Origin: Jimgerdemannia flammicorona
Taxonomy: Eukaryota > Mucoromycota > Endogonomycetes > Endogonales > Endogonaceae
Assembly (NCBI GenBank): GCA_003990745.1
Contig: RBNI01003190.1
Location: forward strand, 1-16,451
Length of the DNA stretch: 16,451 nucleotides
Direction of reading: 5' to 3'
In this document: in pieces, positions 7,260-16,410 of the stretch
Layout: every line of letters begins with the position of its first letter
Numbering within the stretch: the first letter of the stretch is position 1
Notes under the pieces: generated by a model
Told to the model about the DNA's origin: nothing
Database searches by the model: none
What the model saw: the letters and a program-made list of their open reading frames with translations, nothing else
Program-made: the position numbers and the translations under genes

Positions 7260-9185
7260 TTATAACTCAGTCCTCTTCTCCTCTCTTGCTAGATCCATTC
7301 TTTGCTCTTCAGTAGACTTCACTCTTATAAGCTTATCTGCCTCCAATCCAGCCAGAAGGTTAGTCAGTTCCACATCCTCCTTCTCTTCTATTGTATTTCT
7401 ATACTTCTGATATATATCCTGTCAGAGTTGAAGTCCTCTCCTTTGTTCCCACCAAAATGCAGCTCATTCCCCTATAGCTACTGCCAACTCTTTCTCTCTT
7501 GCCTCATCAACCTCATACCCCTCCTCTTCTATAAAGATTGCCAATATCTCAATCTTGAGAGTATCTATCACTCCATTACTCTGAAGTACCCTTTCTCAAT
7601 ACTCCTCACTAATAACTCTCAAGTCCACCTTACCCAACTCCTCTACCACCAAGTTATACATAATGTGATACATCTACTACAAGTCTCTAACATTCTTTCC
7701 CCCAGGGATATCTGGCCTTCCCACACTCAGCATAGAGGTATCAATCTCTATGCTGGCAGTTTCTTCTCACTTGCTATCTGAGATATCCACCAGCTCATCC
7801 TTCTGAGATCCTACCACCCATCTATCTATTACTACATCAGGGACTCTAAATCTGATCCTATATATACTCTTCATCTCAATATCCTCACTACCTTGCATCT
7901 TTCCAGAGCCAGCCAGTGCTCTGCTATCCTTATTATCCTCAAAGACCTCCAGTATACTATTATCATACAGTGCCTGATCTCTAGCTCTCTTCACTGTCTG
8001 CACATCTACTTTCTTTAGCTTCTCTCTTCCACAGGTTCAGTCACTCATCTTCATTCTCTCCATCTCTCCTGCTCCACTTGATATCTTAACAGCACTCTCC
8101 TTTATATCAACCAATAGCTCTCTCTGCTGCTTCCTCTCTTGGGCTCTCTCCTACTGCCTCTTATCTACTCAAACATGCTTCCTCTCTACTACCTCCAGAT
8201 GTATTGAATCTATATAGGCCTTTCAAGCTTTTGCCTGATGTTCTACTACTTCTCCAAGTTTCTTCAATATTTCTAGGAGGTCTTCCTCTTCTTCTTTGCT
8301 CTCCTTCACTCTTGATATCTTACAAATAAATGCTCTCTACAGCATTACCAAAGGCCAGTCACTTGTTTTCCCAGTGGCCTCTCTTTCAGCCAGCCATATT
8401 CTGACATCAACATCACCAGTCCTAAAAGTAGTCCCCTCTTATATCTAGAATCCAATATCCACCATATCACTATACTCCACCATCACCTCCTCAACCCTTC
8501 TCCTAGTCTCCACTGTTATCACTATAGGTATCCCCTTTATCAGTAACTGAACCACTCTGGGGTCCCATCTTAAATACTATACTACAGGGACTACTACCTC
8601 TCCTACAGCTACTCTAGTCTTCAGTACTTCCTCCAGCAGGCCTGTCTTCTTAAAACCCACTTCAACCCCCTCTAGTTTCTTCAGGAACTTCATTGAGGTA
8701 GCTCCTACTACTTACTTCAAGATAATCTCCAGGACTATCCTTACTGTCACTGTCAGACTCTAGAAGTACAAGATTACAGTAAACTCTGAGATTGATTTCT
8801 TAAGTAACAGTGCCACCACTAGCCCCATCACACCATTGGCCATATTCTCCTTTCTTTTTGGTCCCATCTGCTCAGCCTGACCATTAACTGTCACATCTGG
8901 ATTTTTTTCCAGATTCTCAGTTATATCACTATCAGCAGTCTCCTCTTTACTCTCAACTATCACTCTACCAGTCCTTCTATCCACTAGCTAAGGTGCTGAA
9001 CTTCCCACTTCCCCTTCCTTCTACTTTCTCTTCCCCTCTGCCTACCTATTATGAGATCCAGTAGACCATCCTCTAGTCTTTAGCATATCAGTAAAGCTCC
9101 TCTCTCTCTGCCCTCCTGCTCCTCTTCCAGTGCTGCTACTACTGTCTGAACTACTCTGCCCACTTGGGTCTCTGAAAGATTTCAT
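7260..9185 (-). pseudogene. LINE ORF1 (gag-like), inactivated
   Basis: The ATG at 9183-9185 opens a frame that keeps register for 642 codons to TAA at 7260-7262, with only in-frame stops (TAG, TAA, TGA) and no net frameshift. The N-terminus is Ser-rich (GQSSSDSSSS around residues 9-18) and basic, followed by Val- and Glu-rich stretches; the C-terminus is highly charged (EEQRMDLAREEKR) and probably helical. The position directly before the endonuclease-reverse transcriptase ORF identifies it as ORF1, whose products bind element RNA in related LINEs. I see no clear CCHC zinc knuckle; a Cys/His cluster around 7700-7758 is in a different frame, so I do not claim one. The stops are explained by transitions at former CAG, CAA, CGA and TGG codons. 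Confidence 0.75.
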
Positions 9186-10125
9186 CTCTAATCTATACTC
9201 TCATCCAATATATTGCTAGTTGAAGGCTCGAAGTCTACTCAATCTAGTATATATATCAGTTTGCTTATTGATTACTATGACCTTAGTATCTTTCTCTAAT
9301 AAATACTTTAAAAGTATATTATAAAAATATATATAATATAAATGGTAACTATATAAGTGATTATAAATATATATATAAATTAGAGATAAACTTATTAATT
9401 AAAGTATTTAGTTATCTATCAGATCTATATTTTTACTTATAAAATTACTAAGTCTTTTAAAAATTTAATTTTTTTTAATTTATTTTAATTATATCTTATA
9501 TATATTAGATAAAGTAGATAGTATTAAAAGAGTTTATATGTAAATCTCTAAATATTTATAATATATATTATTATTTTTTTATAGTTACTTGGACTTCACT
9601 ATTTATTATCCATTTAGTCTATCAAGATATAATTTACAGTATTCCAACCTATAACCCAATCTCCTGAGAGAGACTTCTCACTATATTTTTATAATTAAAT
9701 GTTATCTTACTATCTCTCACTACAACTTTTCTCTCACTCAGTCTACATATCTTCTCTATCAATATATTTATAATATATCCATAAGATTGAAAATATATAT
9801 ATATTATTATGCAATAGATCCTTTTTTGTTATTTTATATTATATATATTTTTCTTATTTTTTTCTCATCAATCTATACTTATAGGTAATTTATTTCTACA
9901 ATCAATTTCAGAATCTTAATTATAGCTATATATTTAATTAAAATTATAATCTTTAAGTAATTACTATCTGAGCTAAGATATTATAAGTATTTAAATATAA
10001 AAATTGCTAAGCAGATCTATAGTAGTTATAATAATAATATAAAAAAAAAAAGACAGAAAGAATAGCTATTGAATTTATATTTATTTATATATTTTTGTTA
10101 CTCTATCTTTATCTAATAGTTCTAT

Positions 10126-10127
<2 letters not shown>

Positions 10128-10162
<35 letters not shown>
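10128..10162. repeat. T35 homopolymer
   Basis: A pure T run, readable as a poly(A) tail on the minus strand. It would suit the 3' end of a minus-strand retroelement fragment lying at 10163-10450, but I found no flanking duplication. Confidence 0.6.
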
Positions 10163-10165
<3 letters not shown>

Positions 10166-10343
10166 ATTCTATTATATTCTCTATATCCTTCTTCTAACTA
10201 TTCTTCTATTCTCTACTCTTTAACAGAAGAAATAGAATATTCTACAGAGAAATGGCTGAAACTAAAAGCTAAATAAGATATTAATTAAAATATTTATAAC
10301 ACCTTATATGATCTCTACATTGTTATCTCTTGTCAGATCTGAT

Positions 10344-10361
10344 TAATAATAATAATAATAA
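10344..10361. repeat. (TAA)6 microsatellite
   Basis: Six perfect TAA units within the AT-rich flank. Confidence 0.8.
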
Positions 10362-10450
10362 GGATACAGACAGATATTCAGTTGGACCTGGTGTGGGAGT
10401 TTTGAAATATTGGAGCCCTTTATTTTTCTTTTTATTTTATTTTATTTAAA

Positions 10451-11781
10451 AAAACGTCATTGCTATGGAAAGAACCCCTTCTGCTTCTGTGGTAATGGTG
10501 TTCTTTAATGCAGCGTCAGCTAGCTCATGTAGGACCTCTTAACTGACCTATAACTTTGGTCGTGTCAACAATAAAACCAATAACTTGTTTGATTTTTTAT
10601 TTTTAATCGAGCTGAAGGCGCTAGATCGGGAGTTAGCATTGAAACCCCGCAATCGGGCGGACCGGGTACCTGGGACGGTCATTGATAACACGCGCCAAAA
10701 ATACTCGGAAAGGTCATCTGCCAAAATTTGGCCTGAATGGTGTAAGTGCGCCAAGTCTATAATCGACCTACGTTACACATGGCGACAACTGGAAAATTAT
10801 AATAGGTCTAATAAATAATTAGATATCCAAATGGCAGATAATAGTGACATCACTCACATCAACCAATAGAAGCCACCGAATAGAGGGACATAATTGTTTT
10901 TTCCAACCAATAGAAAAGGTTAATGGCTGCTTTTCTTAGCTGGCAACCTAGGACCATCACCAGCGAAAAATGAGTTTTTTCATAGATTTATGGCTAAATA
11001 GTTTTCCTACAATGCAATGAAGCTATTTTTGAAAAAATTGTTTATGTAAGTGGGAGTAATTTCACCTCAAAGATAGGTGTGAGTATAGACTTGGTGCACC
11101 ATAGAATATAATGTGGCCCACTCCTGAATTAGAGCGCGCAGCGTCGATCCCAAAATCGGAACGAGTGTCTGAGACTAAAAATGAAATGGCTGAAAGAATC
11201 ACTCGCCCACTACAAATCCGGCTCCCCCAACCCCTTGCAATATGCAAATATCTGTCCAAAGACACCGTGCAACAAGGGTCCACATAAGGGTTTCTTCCCA
11301 CACCTACTGACAGTCTGGTCGCACATGATCCTTTCCGGATAGAGAAATTCGCCTCCCCAAAAAGAATAACCCTCAGAATAGCCGGCTCAATGGTTCTGCA
11401 AACAGGCCTAAAATTGGATCCTCGCCCCCCTTCCTCGAATAGCAAAGCAGATTATTGGGCCAGTCCGTAAGAAGATTGGATGAACGCAATGCGTCGATGG
11501 GCATATTACATAAAGTCTGGTGTCCGGTATACGACACAGCAGCCGTTGATATTTTAAATCTAACATGTCGTTTCGAACCAAACTAACGCAGTAGTCGTCA
11601 AAATTTTAATCGGCGCTTTTCCTTATCAATTCCCCTCATACCTATGTTTGCCGTTATGGATCGTGTGTGCTCTGTAGACGGCGGTGTACATTCACTTTGA
11701 GCAAATCGCCTCCATGTCTGAATCGATGAGAGACCTATCAACAATCAATATCGAGCAAACATATTTATATTTCGCACAGTG
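10451..11781. other. CpG-bearing sequence with no confident gene
   Basis: Base composition becomes balanced and CG returns from 10455. Open stretches exist at 10585-10818 (+) and 11062-11445 (-), but neither has an ATG start (both open with TTG), a recognisable family or supporting splice structure. Short protein-like pieces in several plus-strand frames around 11180-11580 could be remnants of a decayed gene. I cannot assemble them into a model. Confidence 0.5.
10861..10915. promoter_or_regulatory. Twin CCAAT-box repeat
   Basis: AACCAATAGAA occurs exactly at 10861-10871 and 10905-10915, 44 bp apart. CCAAT is the core bound by the fungal CCAAT-binding (HAP-type) complex. No downstream gene is evident, so promoter function is speculative. 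Confidence 0.3.
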
Positions 11782-12186
11782 ATGGGGATTGGCCATTCGT
11801 TCAAGTGTATCTCGCGCATGCACAAAACCCTCGTTTTCATCTACAAACTAATCTATTCGCTCAAGGATGTGCACGCTCGTTTCGACATTCCTAACTGCTG
11901 ATCAAAGATTCACTTGATCTGGCCGATCAGTCGCTTCGCAGACGCACATAAAATCTCGCGCGTCAATTCAGTCTGGCTTAATGGCAAACTAATCGGAGAT
12001 TACGAGCTCAAAAATACTTGTGTGCCATGGTTTTTATCGCTGCTACATGCCGTTGGACACAACCTTGACGATCACCCAGTTGACAGCTGTGCTGACGATG
12101 CCATACATTGCATGCTCGCCAAGATTCACAATCAAGAAAACAATATCTCACACATCATGGCAGGGAAGATGGATGATATAGATTAA
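11782..12186 (+). pseudogene. Uncharacterised broken open frame (135 codons)
   Basis: From ATG at 11782 the frame runs 39 codons to an in-frame TGA at 11899-11901, then 94 more codons to TAA at 12184-12186. Composition looks protein-like on both sides of the stop (MHKTLVFIYKLIYSLKDVHA before it; VNSVWLNGKLIGDYELKNT and SCADDAIHCMLAKIHNQENN after it), with an acidic, His- and Cys-containing second half. I do not recognise a family. The stop may be a nonsense mutation in a relic, or the second part may be an exon with an unseen acceptor. Chance remains possible, since 94 open codons is not extreme at this composition. Confidence 0.25.
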
Positions 12187-13342
12187 GACAGAAATTTCAG
12201 AAAGAAACAGATACAATCATCAAGTAGGGGAGGGAGACAATAATCCTGAGTCCCGCATAAAGCGAAAATTGCACGGTCCATCCTAACATCATCACGACAT
12301 GTCTGCAAACCCTCAACTCCCGAAGGCGGCTAAACTCACCTCGCTCTCCCAGTACGTGGCGACAGTCTTGTCGGTGGCAGTGCCTCCATCAGACTGATGA
12401 CAGTGCCATTGTGGTAGCCGACCTCGTGAATTATCTTGCGCATGCGCATTCGTGATTGAATGGCATAAGGGTATGTATCATAATAGAATAGACATGAGGT
12501 CATGTTCCGCCATCTCACCCAACATATGGTATATCCAATATATGCCACATAATACATTACCTTAATCTTCCATTCCTCGTCCTTTCTCTCTGTCTCTCAT
12601 GAGGTTCTGGTTCCCACAAACATTCAAAAAACTGGACACCCATGTCGCCAGCGCAATCCTTCCTCCCTCTACTCTCCTGTCCAACCCCTCCCCCGATTCC
12701 AGCGCATCAAATCATCGGACGGGAATTTGCAACAACGCGAGGTCGCCAGCGCGCCTAAGGTCGAACGTCCGTTCCGGATCACACCAGGCGGTAGGCTGGA
12801 AAAGAAAGGTGTCGTGGGATGCAGGCAGGTGTGCGCAAGGACGCGTCTTGATGCGGGACTGGAATGGTTATGCTAGTTGTGGCTATTGGAGCGCGACGCG
12901 CAAGTCAGACAAACGCACGACACGGATGGAAGGCCGTGGTGTGAGCAGTTATGTCTGGCGGCGAGATTGAGGCAAGGGTCCGTGTCTTCGAAGAGGCGGT
13001 CTAGACTTGTTCATTGGCGGAGCGAGGGGGTGTGTGGAAGGAGGGGACGAAGAGGTCGTCGGGAAAGGCGGTCGTGTGGTCCGAGTCTTGCGAGGGGGAG
13101 GGTTCTGTGGCGTCGTCGGAAGTCAAAAACCAGCCACTTAACTATAATTATATCCTGACGGAATTTCCACCGACTCCCATCGTAAATGAATGATTTCCAT
13201 TCACGGAAATGTTGACCCTATGCCGTTTGGGGGCGTGGGAGGAAATTTATATACCAATCCAGATTGGCCATAAGGTACTTTCCAATAATCTTCAGTGCAC
13301 GTGGAACTACTCGCGATACTATAATATAAAGTAATCTATAGA
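12187..13342. other. CpG-rich stretch, no assignable gene
   Basis: This is the most GC-rich part of the window, especially 12650-13130. On the minus strand one frame is Ser/Thr/Pro-rich around 13110-13000 (SDDATEPSPSQDSDHTTAFP) and there are splice-like signals (GTAATG near 12560, GTGAGT near 12340), but I could not join exons in phase. On the plus strand an ATG at 12599 opens 123 codons of unremarkable Arg/Ser-rich sequence. A fragment of a multi-exon minus-strand gene is possible but unsupported. Confidence 0.4.
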
Positions 13343-13391
13343 AGAAACGTTTTATACACTCGGGGGAAAAAAAAGAGAAACGTTTTATACA
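13343..13391 (+). repeat. 16-bp direct repeat around a tiny A-tailed insert
   Basis: AGAAACGTTTTATACA occurs at 13343-13358 and again at 13376-13391. The 17 bases between them end in an A8-G stretch. The arrangement resembles target-primed insertion with a 16-bp duplication, the same length as at 33/639. Confidence 0.6.
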
Positions 13392-13764
13392 TTATAATAA
13401 GATTAAAGATCATAATACTGCTGCTACTATCTTGAACTTGAGTATATAGAACACACTTATCAAGATATTTTTCACTATATAGATGAAGAACACATTGCTC
13501 ACAATTATATTCAAATAAGGTAAACTATGATTCCTCTAAAAAAAATAACCTAAATAAATTTAAATAAGTATAAATAAATAAAATCTGCAAAATGATATAT
13601 AGTTGTGGAAATTCAACACAATGTATGAAGCTAAAAATAAAAAGGAAATAATTAATCATTTATAATATAATTGTATAATATAAAATAGTAAAAATAATAA
13701 TAAATATTATAATTTTTAACCTTACCAATTAATGCAAACAATTGATTCAGTAAAAGGCACTGAG
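13392..13764. other. AT-rich patch without genes
   Basis: A second, smaller AT-rich and CpG-free patch. It has no ORF, tRNA or repeat structure that I can see. It could be a short decayed repeat. Confidence 0.6.
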
Positions 13765-13947
13765 TCATTCACCATGAAGAGGTTGAGTTGGAGTTCCAAA
13801 TTCTTGATAATGTGCAATTAATTGACAGCAGGTACAGTTTGAATATCCGTAATCTCGAGTAAGTTGCCTAGTATTTCTATGGACTCGCCATGCACCAAGC
13901 ATCTCGTGAGCAACAAGACAATTGAAGTAGCGACCAGTAGTAGACAT
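13765..13947 (-). CDS. Small 60-codon ORF, possible helix-turn-helix relic
   Basis: A complete ATG-to-stop frame with a purine-rich start context (AAAAAATGTC). It contains four Cys (one near residue 10, three in SNCTCC). The stretch LTRDYGYSNCTCCQLIAHYQ followed by EFGTPTQP resembles the N-terminal helix-turn-helix of Tc1/mariner or pogo-like transposases (pattern LxxxxGxSxxTxxxxIxxxxExGTxxxP). That is pattern inference only. No catalytic domain follows, so if related it is a remnant or an exon. It may equally be a chance ORF: it borders AT-rich DNA on one side and a tandem array on the other. Confidence 0.3.
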   Translation of the reverse strand: MSTTGRYFNCLVAHEMLGAWRVHRNTRQLTRDYGYSNCTCCQLIAHYQEFGTPTQPLHGE

Positions 13948-14080
13948 TTTTTGAATGATGAATAATGATTCAAATACAGTCTATTTATTCCAAGGTGATT
14001 TCGCGACAGCTTGTTGCTAAGATAGGACGTAATTTCGTGAAGATGTATATATATACACCATATTTCTAAGTTAGGACGTG

Positions 14081-14153
14081 GCGATTTCGCGAGGACGTGA
14101 AGTCGTGAGAACGTGCGCGATTTCGTGAGGACGTGCGATTTCGCGAGGACGTG
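14081..14153. repeat. Tandem array with GCGATTTCGCGAGGACGTG unit
   Basis: Units at 14081-14099, 14117-14135 and 14136-14153 are nearly identical, with a diverged unit at 14100-14116. Looser copies (GATTTCGCGACAG near 13997, TAGGACGTAATTTCGTGAAG near 14024, TAGGACGT near 14072) extend the pattern upstream. Each full unit has the palindrome TCGCGA or its TCGTGA variant. Confidence 0.75.
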
Positions 14154-14360
14154 ATTCGTGATTTCAGGGTTTCAGGGTTGCTTTGCACTATGGTGGCCTG
14201 TGTCCAGAAACGTTGCACCAATATTTATTTAAGGGTATTTTAACCGGTTTATTTTTATTTATTATTGATGAATTTTGCCTCAAGTAGGCAGGAGGAACTG
14301 AATTTCGATTTTTACACCCGACTCCGACTTTGCCACAAATTTCTGGTGTTCTGTGTCAAG
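14154..14360. other. No gene seen
   Basis: This holds TTTCAGGG twice in tandem (14162-14177), an AT-rich piece near 14230-14270 and nothing else I can assign. Confidence 0.5.
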
Positions 14361-14465
14361 TCCTGCGCTTAGTAGTCATCATAGTTCTGCGCTTAGTCGT
14401 CATTCATCGCTATTTTGTGCCAGTCGTCGTTCGTCATCATTCTGCACTTAGTCGTCTATCATCCG
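14361..14465. repeat. Imperfect repeats with TCTGCGCTTAGTCGTC unit
   Basis: Copies begin at 14361, 14385 and 14440 (the last reads TCTGCACTTAGTCGTC), separated by further GTCGT and CATC triplet-like repeats. It is a degenerate minisatellite; the long plus-strand frame across it is a by-product. Confidence 0.6.
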
Positions 14466-15172
14466 TTGTTCGTTGTCGTTGTCATCGCCGATCTGTGTTT
14501 AATCGGCCGTCCATTGTCTGTCTTCATCTGATGTCCATGTGTCCCATTTACACAATAGCTGGGTACCTCATCTCTTTCACGGAACATGTATACGCTAGAT
14601 AGCCGCTATTTTCTGTAAGGTTGATCTTTTCGCAATTGCTGCGCGAAAACCCTCAAGAGACACACGAATAATACTTTTGATTTTGTGTTTCTCGGATTGT
14701 TTAGGGTTTGCGGCATCAAGTATTGATCGCGGACACTGTATTTATACAGCCCTTCGACCCACTCACTCAATCCACACAACTCCAGCAGCAAACGGATTGT
14801 GCTGCTTCTTTCCAATAAATTCTATCTGGATCCCATGTCCTAGGTGCCTTTGATCGAATTCCTCCCATTATGATCGAACGGTTTATTTGGTCAACTTTAT
14901 CTTCCCTTTTTTCTTTAACTTCCTACTTTCACAACGTTACGGGTTCTTAGTCCGACATCACGTTCCCAAATCCTGAGCCACTTTCCTATTGTGACTACAT
15001 TTCTTCTAGTCTCAATTCCCCCGCACATGTAATAGAATTCTACACTGAAGGGTCTAAAAAAAGGGTGTTGTTCTAGAGTTCCATTCGTTCAAAACATTTG
15101 CTGTGACTAATGAATAATTTTAGGGTTGTTACACATACGTCGCCTAGTCGCCGAGTTGAAGTCACCTAGTTC
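14466..15172. other. No confident gene; one promoter-like spot
   Basis: GTATTTATAC at 14738-14747 is followed by a pyrimidine-rich stretch with CACTCACTCAATCCACA, which looks like a fungal TATA box and leader. The next ATGs open only very short frames (for example 14870, about 26 codons). The minus-strand frame at 14606-14815 has no family resemblance. Possibly the 5' end of a lost gene. Confidence 0.35.
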
Positions 15173-15202
15173 CAAGTCGCCAAGCCACAAGTCGCCAAGC
15201 CG
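15173..15202. repeat. Two tandem copies of CAAGTCGCCAAGCCA
   Basis: 15-bp units at 15173-15187 and 15188-15202 (one final difference). Related AGTCGCC and AGTCACC pieces just upstream (15139-15170) suggest a decayed minisatellite. Confidence 0.7.
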
Positions 15203-15756
15203 TGAGATAGACTTTGCAAATTGCTCGTGTAGCTGTCTAAAGGACATGATATACAAGCACAGAGGTAAGAATACATAGGCTCAATGGGTACACGTGGACT
15301 CGGGAAAACAGGAAACTCAATCAACGTAAAAAGTGACCAGTGCCGTGTAGTGCATCCTCGTTTCATTAAATATGATTGTTTGGTCTATTGTTAGAATTCG
15401 CATTTGTCCATTTACAGATTGATGCAGATGGCTGCGGAAGGGGTGGCGCAGTGACACATGGATCACATTGGGTCTATTCGACTCATCTGATGAAGAATAC
15501 AAACAATTAGATAATATTAGCCTCTGGCTGAGTGCCCGGTTTCTGTGTTAACGGGTTACTTCTTCACTTTCGCCGTCACAAATTTATGTAAGTTGGAAGC
15601 GTTTTTACCTTCACGTATTTTGGGAACCAGGGTTGAGTCGGACGGAAGAGGCTTGGTTTCCATTAATGGCCCAGGTTTGGAAATGCACTGCTATGCGGCT
15701 AGGAAAGATTTTTGTTTATGGTTTATTTTATTTTATTTTTTGGTTGCAAGTGCAAG
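15203..15756. other. Upstream intergenic region of the peroxidase gene
   Basis: No ORF of note apart from overlapping plus-strand frames that run into the leader of the next gene. It probably contains its upstream regulatory region; I recognise no specific operator. Confidence 0.5.
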
Positions 15757-15757
15757 C

Positions 15758-15764
15758 TATAAAT
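15758..15764 (+). promoter_or_regulatory. TATA box of the peroxidase gene
   Basis: TATAAAT lies 97 bp upstream of the ATG and is followed by a pyrimidine-rich leader (15776-15850, rich in TTC, CCC and CAATC). This is the usual layout of a well-expressed filamentous-fungal promoter. Confidence 0.65.
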
Positions 15765-15854
15765 TCAAGCCCGTGTCGCTTTCCTTCACCCCATCCTCTT
15801 CAATCTCCTGCAATTGCCTCAATCTTCTACCCCTTCACCCACCGCTCTACAATC

Positions 15855-16410
15855 ATGATCCGCGCTGCCTTACTTTCCGTACTGGCGAGTGCCATGCTCA
15901 TTCAGTTAGCCCGAGGTATAGATGACTGGATCTCGCAGCTATCTGTCTTCCACGATTGACGTCGCTGATAATTTCCTTCATGCACTGTCCAGCCCAGAAT
16001 ATTACGACAATGGGCCTACCGTCCAACGTCACATATTCGTCTACCCAAAGCCCCTGCGACACTGCATCGTTCTACGTCCGCAACCTCGACGGCTCGTGCA
16101 ACCATCTAGGGGATTACCGCTCAGGCCAAGCTGGTGAGTTTCTAGAGATATACCTTGCCGCCAATTGATTTCGACGGGAAACTGAAACTGAAGCAATCGG
16201 GTTGATATTCCCAGGTAACTACTACTTCCGCGGCCCCGAAGGGGAGCAGTACGCCCCTGGTACTACATCGGACCCATGGACGACTGTTGATCCCCGTCTC
16301 ATCTCCAACGCCATCGGCGACGACGGTCAGCCCCCTACTCTATTCGGATCCCCGTTCGGAGACGAGGTCCTCACAGATAAACCAGTAAACATTCTCTCTG
16401 TATTTTTCGG
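15855..16410 (+). CDS. Secreted animal-type haem peroxidase, N-terminal part (3 exons, continues past window)
   Basis: Exons 15855-15915, 15993-16133 and 16215-16410; introns of 77 and 81 nt have GT...AG ends and join in phase (1, then 1). A third donor, GTGAGC, follows at 16411. The start has A at -3 and gives a signal peptide, MIRAALLSVLASAMLIQLARA, with probable cleavage after ARA. Two N-glycosylation sequons (NIT, NVT) follow. Then come VRNLDGSCNH around residue 45, a block with YYFRG, DPRLISNAI near residue 97, and VNILSVFFG at the exon end. The R-x-hydrophobic-DG-x-x-N, PR-x-ISNA and hydrophobic-FG pattern fits the start of animal haem peroxidase domains, where the next residues are normally QF-x-DHD with the distal His. 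That His and the proximal His would be in later exons, so catalysis cannot be judged. It would oxidise substrates with peroxide outside the cell. No damage is visible in the 132 residues present. Confidence 0.72.

Larger units (their letters stand above)
1433..9290 (-). mobile_element. Old near full-length LINE, Tad1-like, split by a later insertion
   Basis: A two-ORF non-LTR retrotransposon on the minus strand: ORF1 7260-9185, 29-bp gap, ORF2 1534-7230, 3'UTR 1464-1533, TA tail 1433-1463. Without the insertion at 4332-6395 it is about 5.8 kb, an ordinary length for a two-ORF LINE. Order and motifs (ORF1 without pol motifs, apurinic-type endonuclease, then reverse transcriptase) fit the Tad1/L1-like group seen in fungi. 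All reading frames carry many stops explained by C-to-T or G-to-A changes, and CpG is almost absent. The 5' end is set only approximately by the drop into very AT-rich sequence near 9290; I did not find its target-site duplication. Confidence 0.85.
9291..10450. other. AT-rich, CpG-free flank without genes
   Basis: Same character as 655-1432: TpA-rich, no CG, no meaningful ORF. The segment 10163-10450 is a little less AT-rich (for example GGTGTGGGAGTTTTGAAATA near 10390) and may be a separate decayed repeat whose poly(A) is the T run at 10128. It ends abruptly where CpG-bearing DNA starts at 10455. Confidence 0.65.

Noticed and set aside
7700..7758. Possible CCHC zinc knuckle at the ORF1 C-terminus
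   Set aside because: The Cys and His residues fall in a different frame from ORF1 and the spacing does not match C-x2-C-x4-H-x4-C.
7302..7781. 159-codon plus-strand open frame
   Set aside because: It is antisense to LINE ORF1, whose minus-strand register is continuous there; the composition is the reverse complement of a charged, helical protein.
655..10450. CRISPR array or bacterial features
   Set aside because: No regularly spaced direct repeats with unique spacers; the content is eukaryotic (LINE, introns, poly(A)).
11062..11445. 127-codon minus-strand open frame
   Set aside because: It opens with TTG, has no internal Met, no recognisable motif and no splice support; it overlaps equally plausible plus-strand pieces.
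12599..13158. Overlapping plus-strand frames (123 and 93 codons)
   Set aside because: Arg/Ser-rich and Gly-rich low-information sequence in a GC-rich stretch, with no domain and two frames open at once, which suggests composition rather than coding.
14162..14177. TTTCAGGG twice, telomere-like
   Set aside because: Only two units and not TTAGGG; no telomeric context.
14330..14602. 90-codon plus-strand frame rich in Val, Arg and Leu
   Set aside because: It starts at TTG and is produced by the degenerate TCTGCGCTTAGTCGTC repeats.
15633..15854. Upstream extension of the peroxidase frame to an ATG at 15633
   Set aside because: It would place the signal peptide in the middle of the protein and translate across the TATA box and pyrimidine-rich leader; 15855 is the better start.
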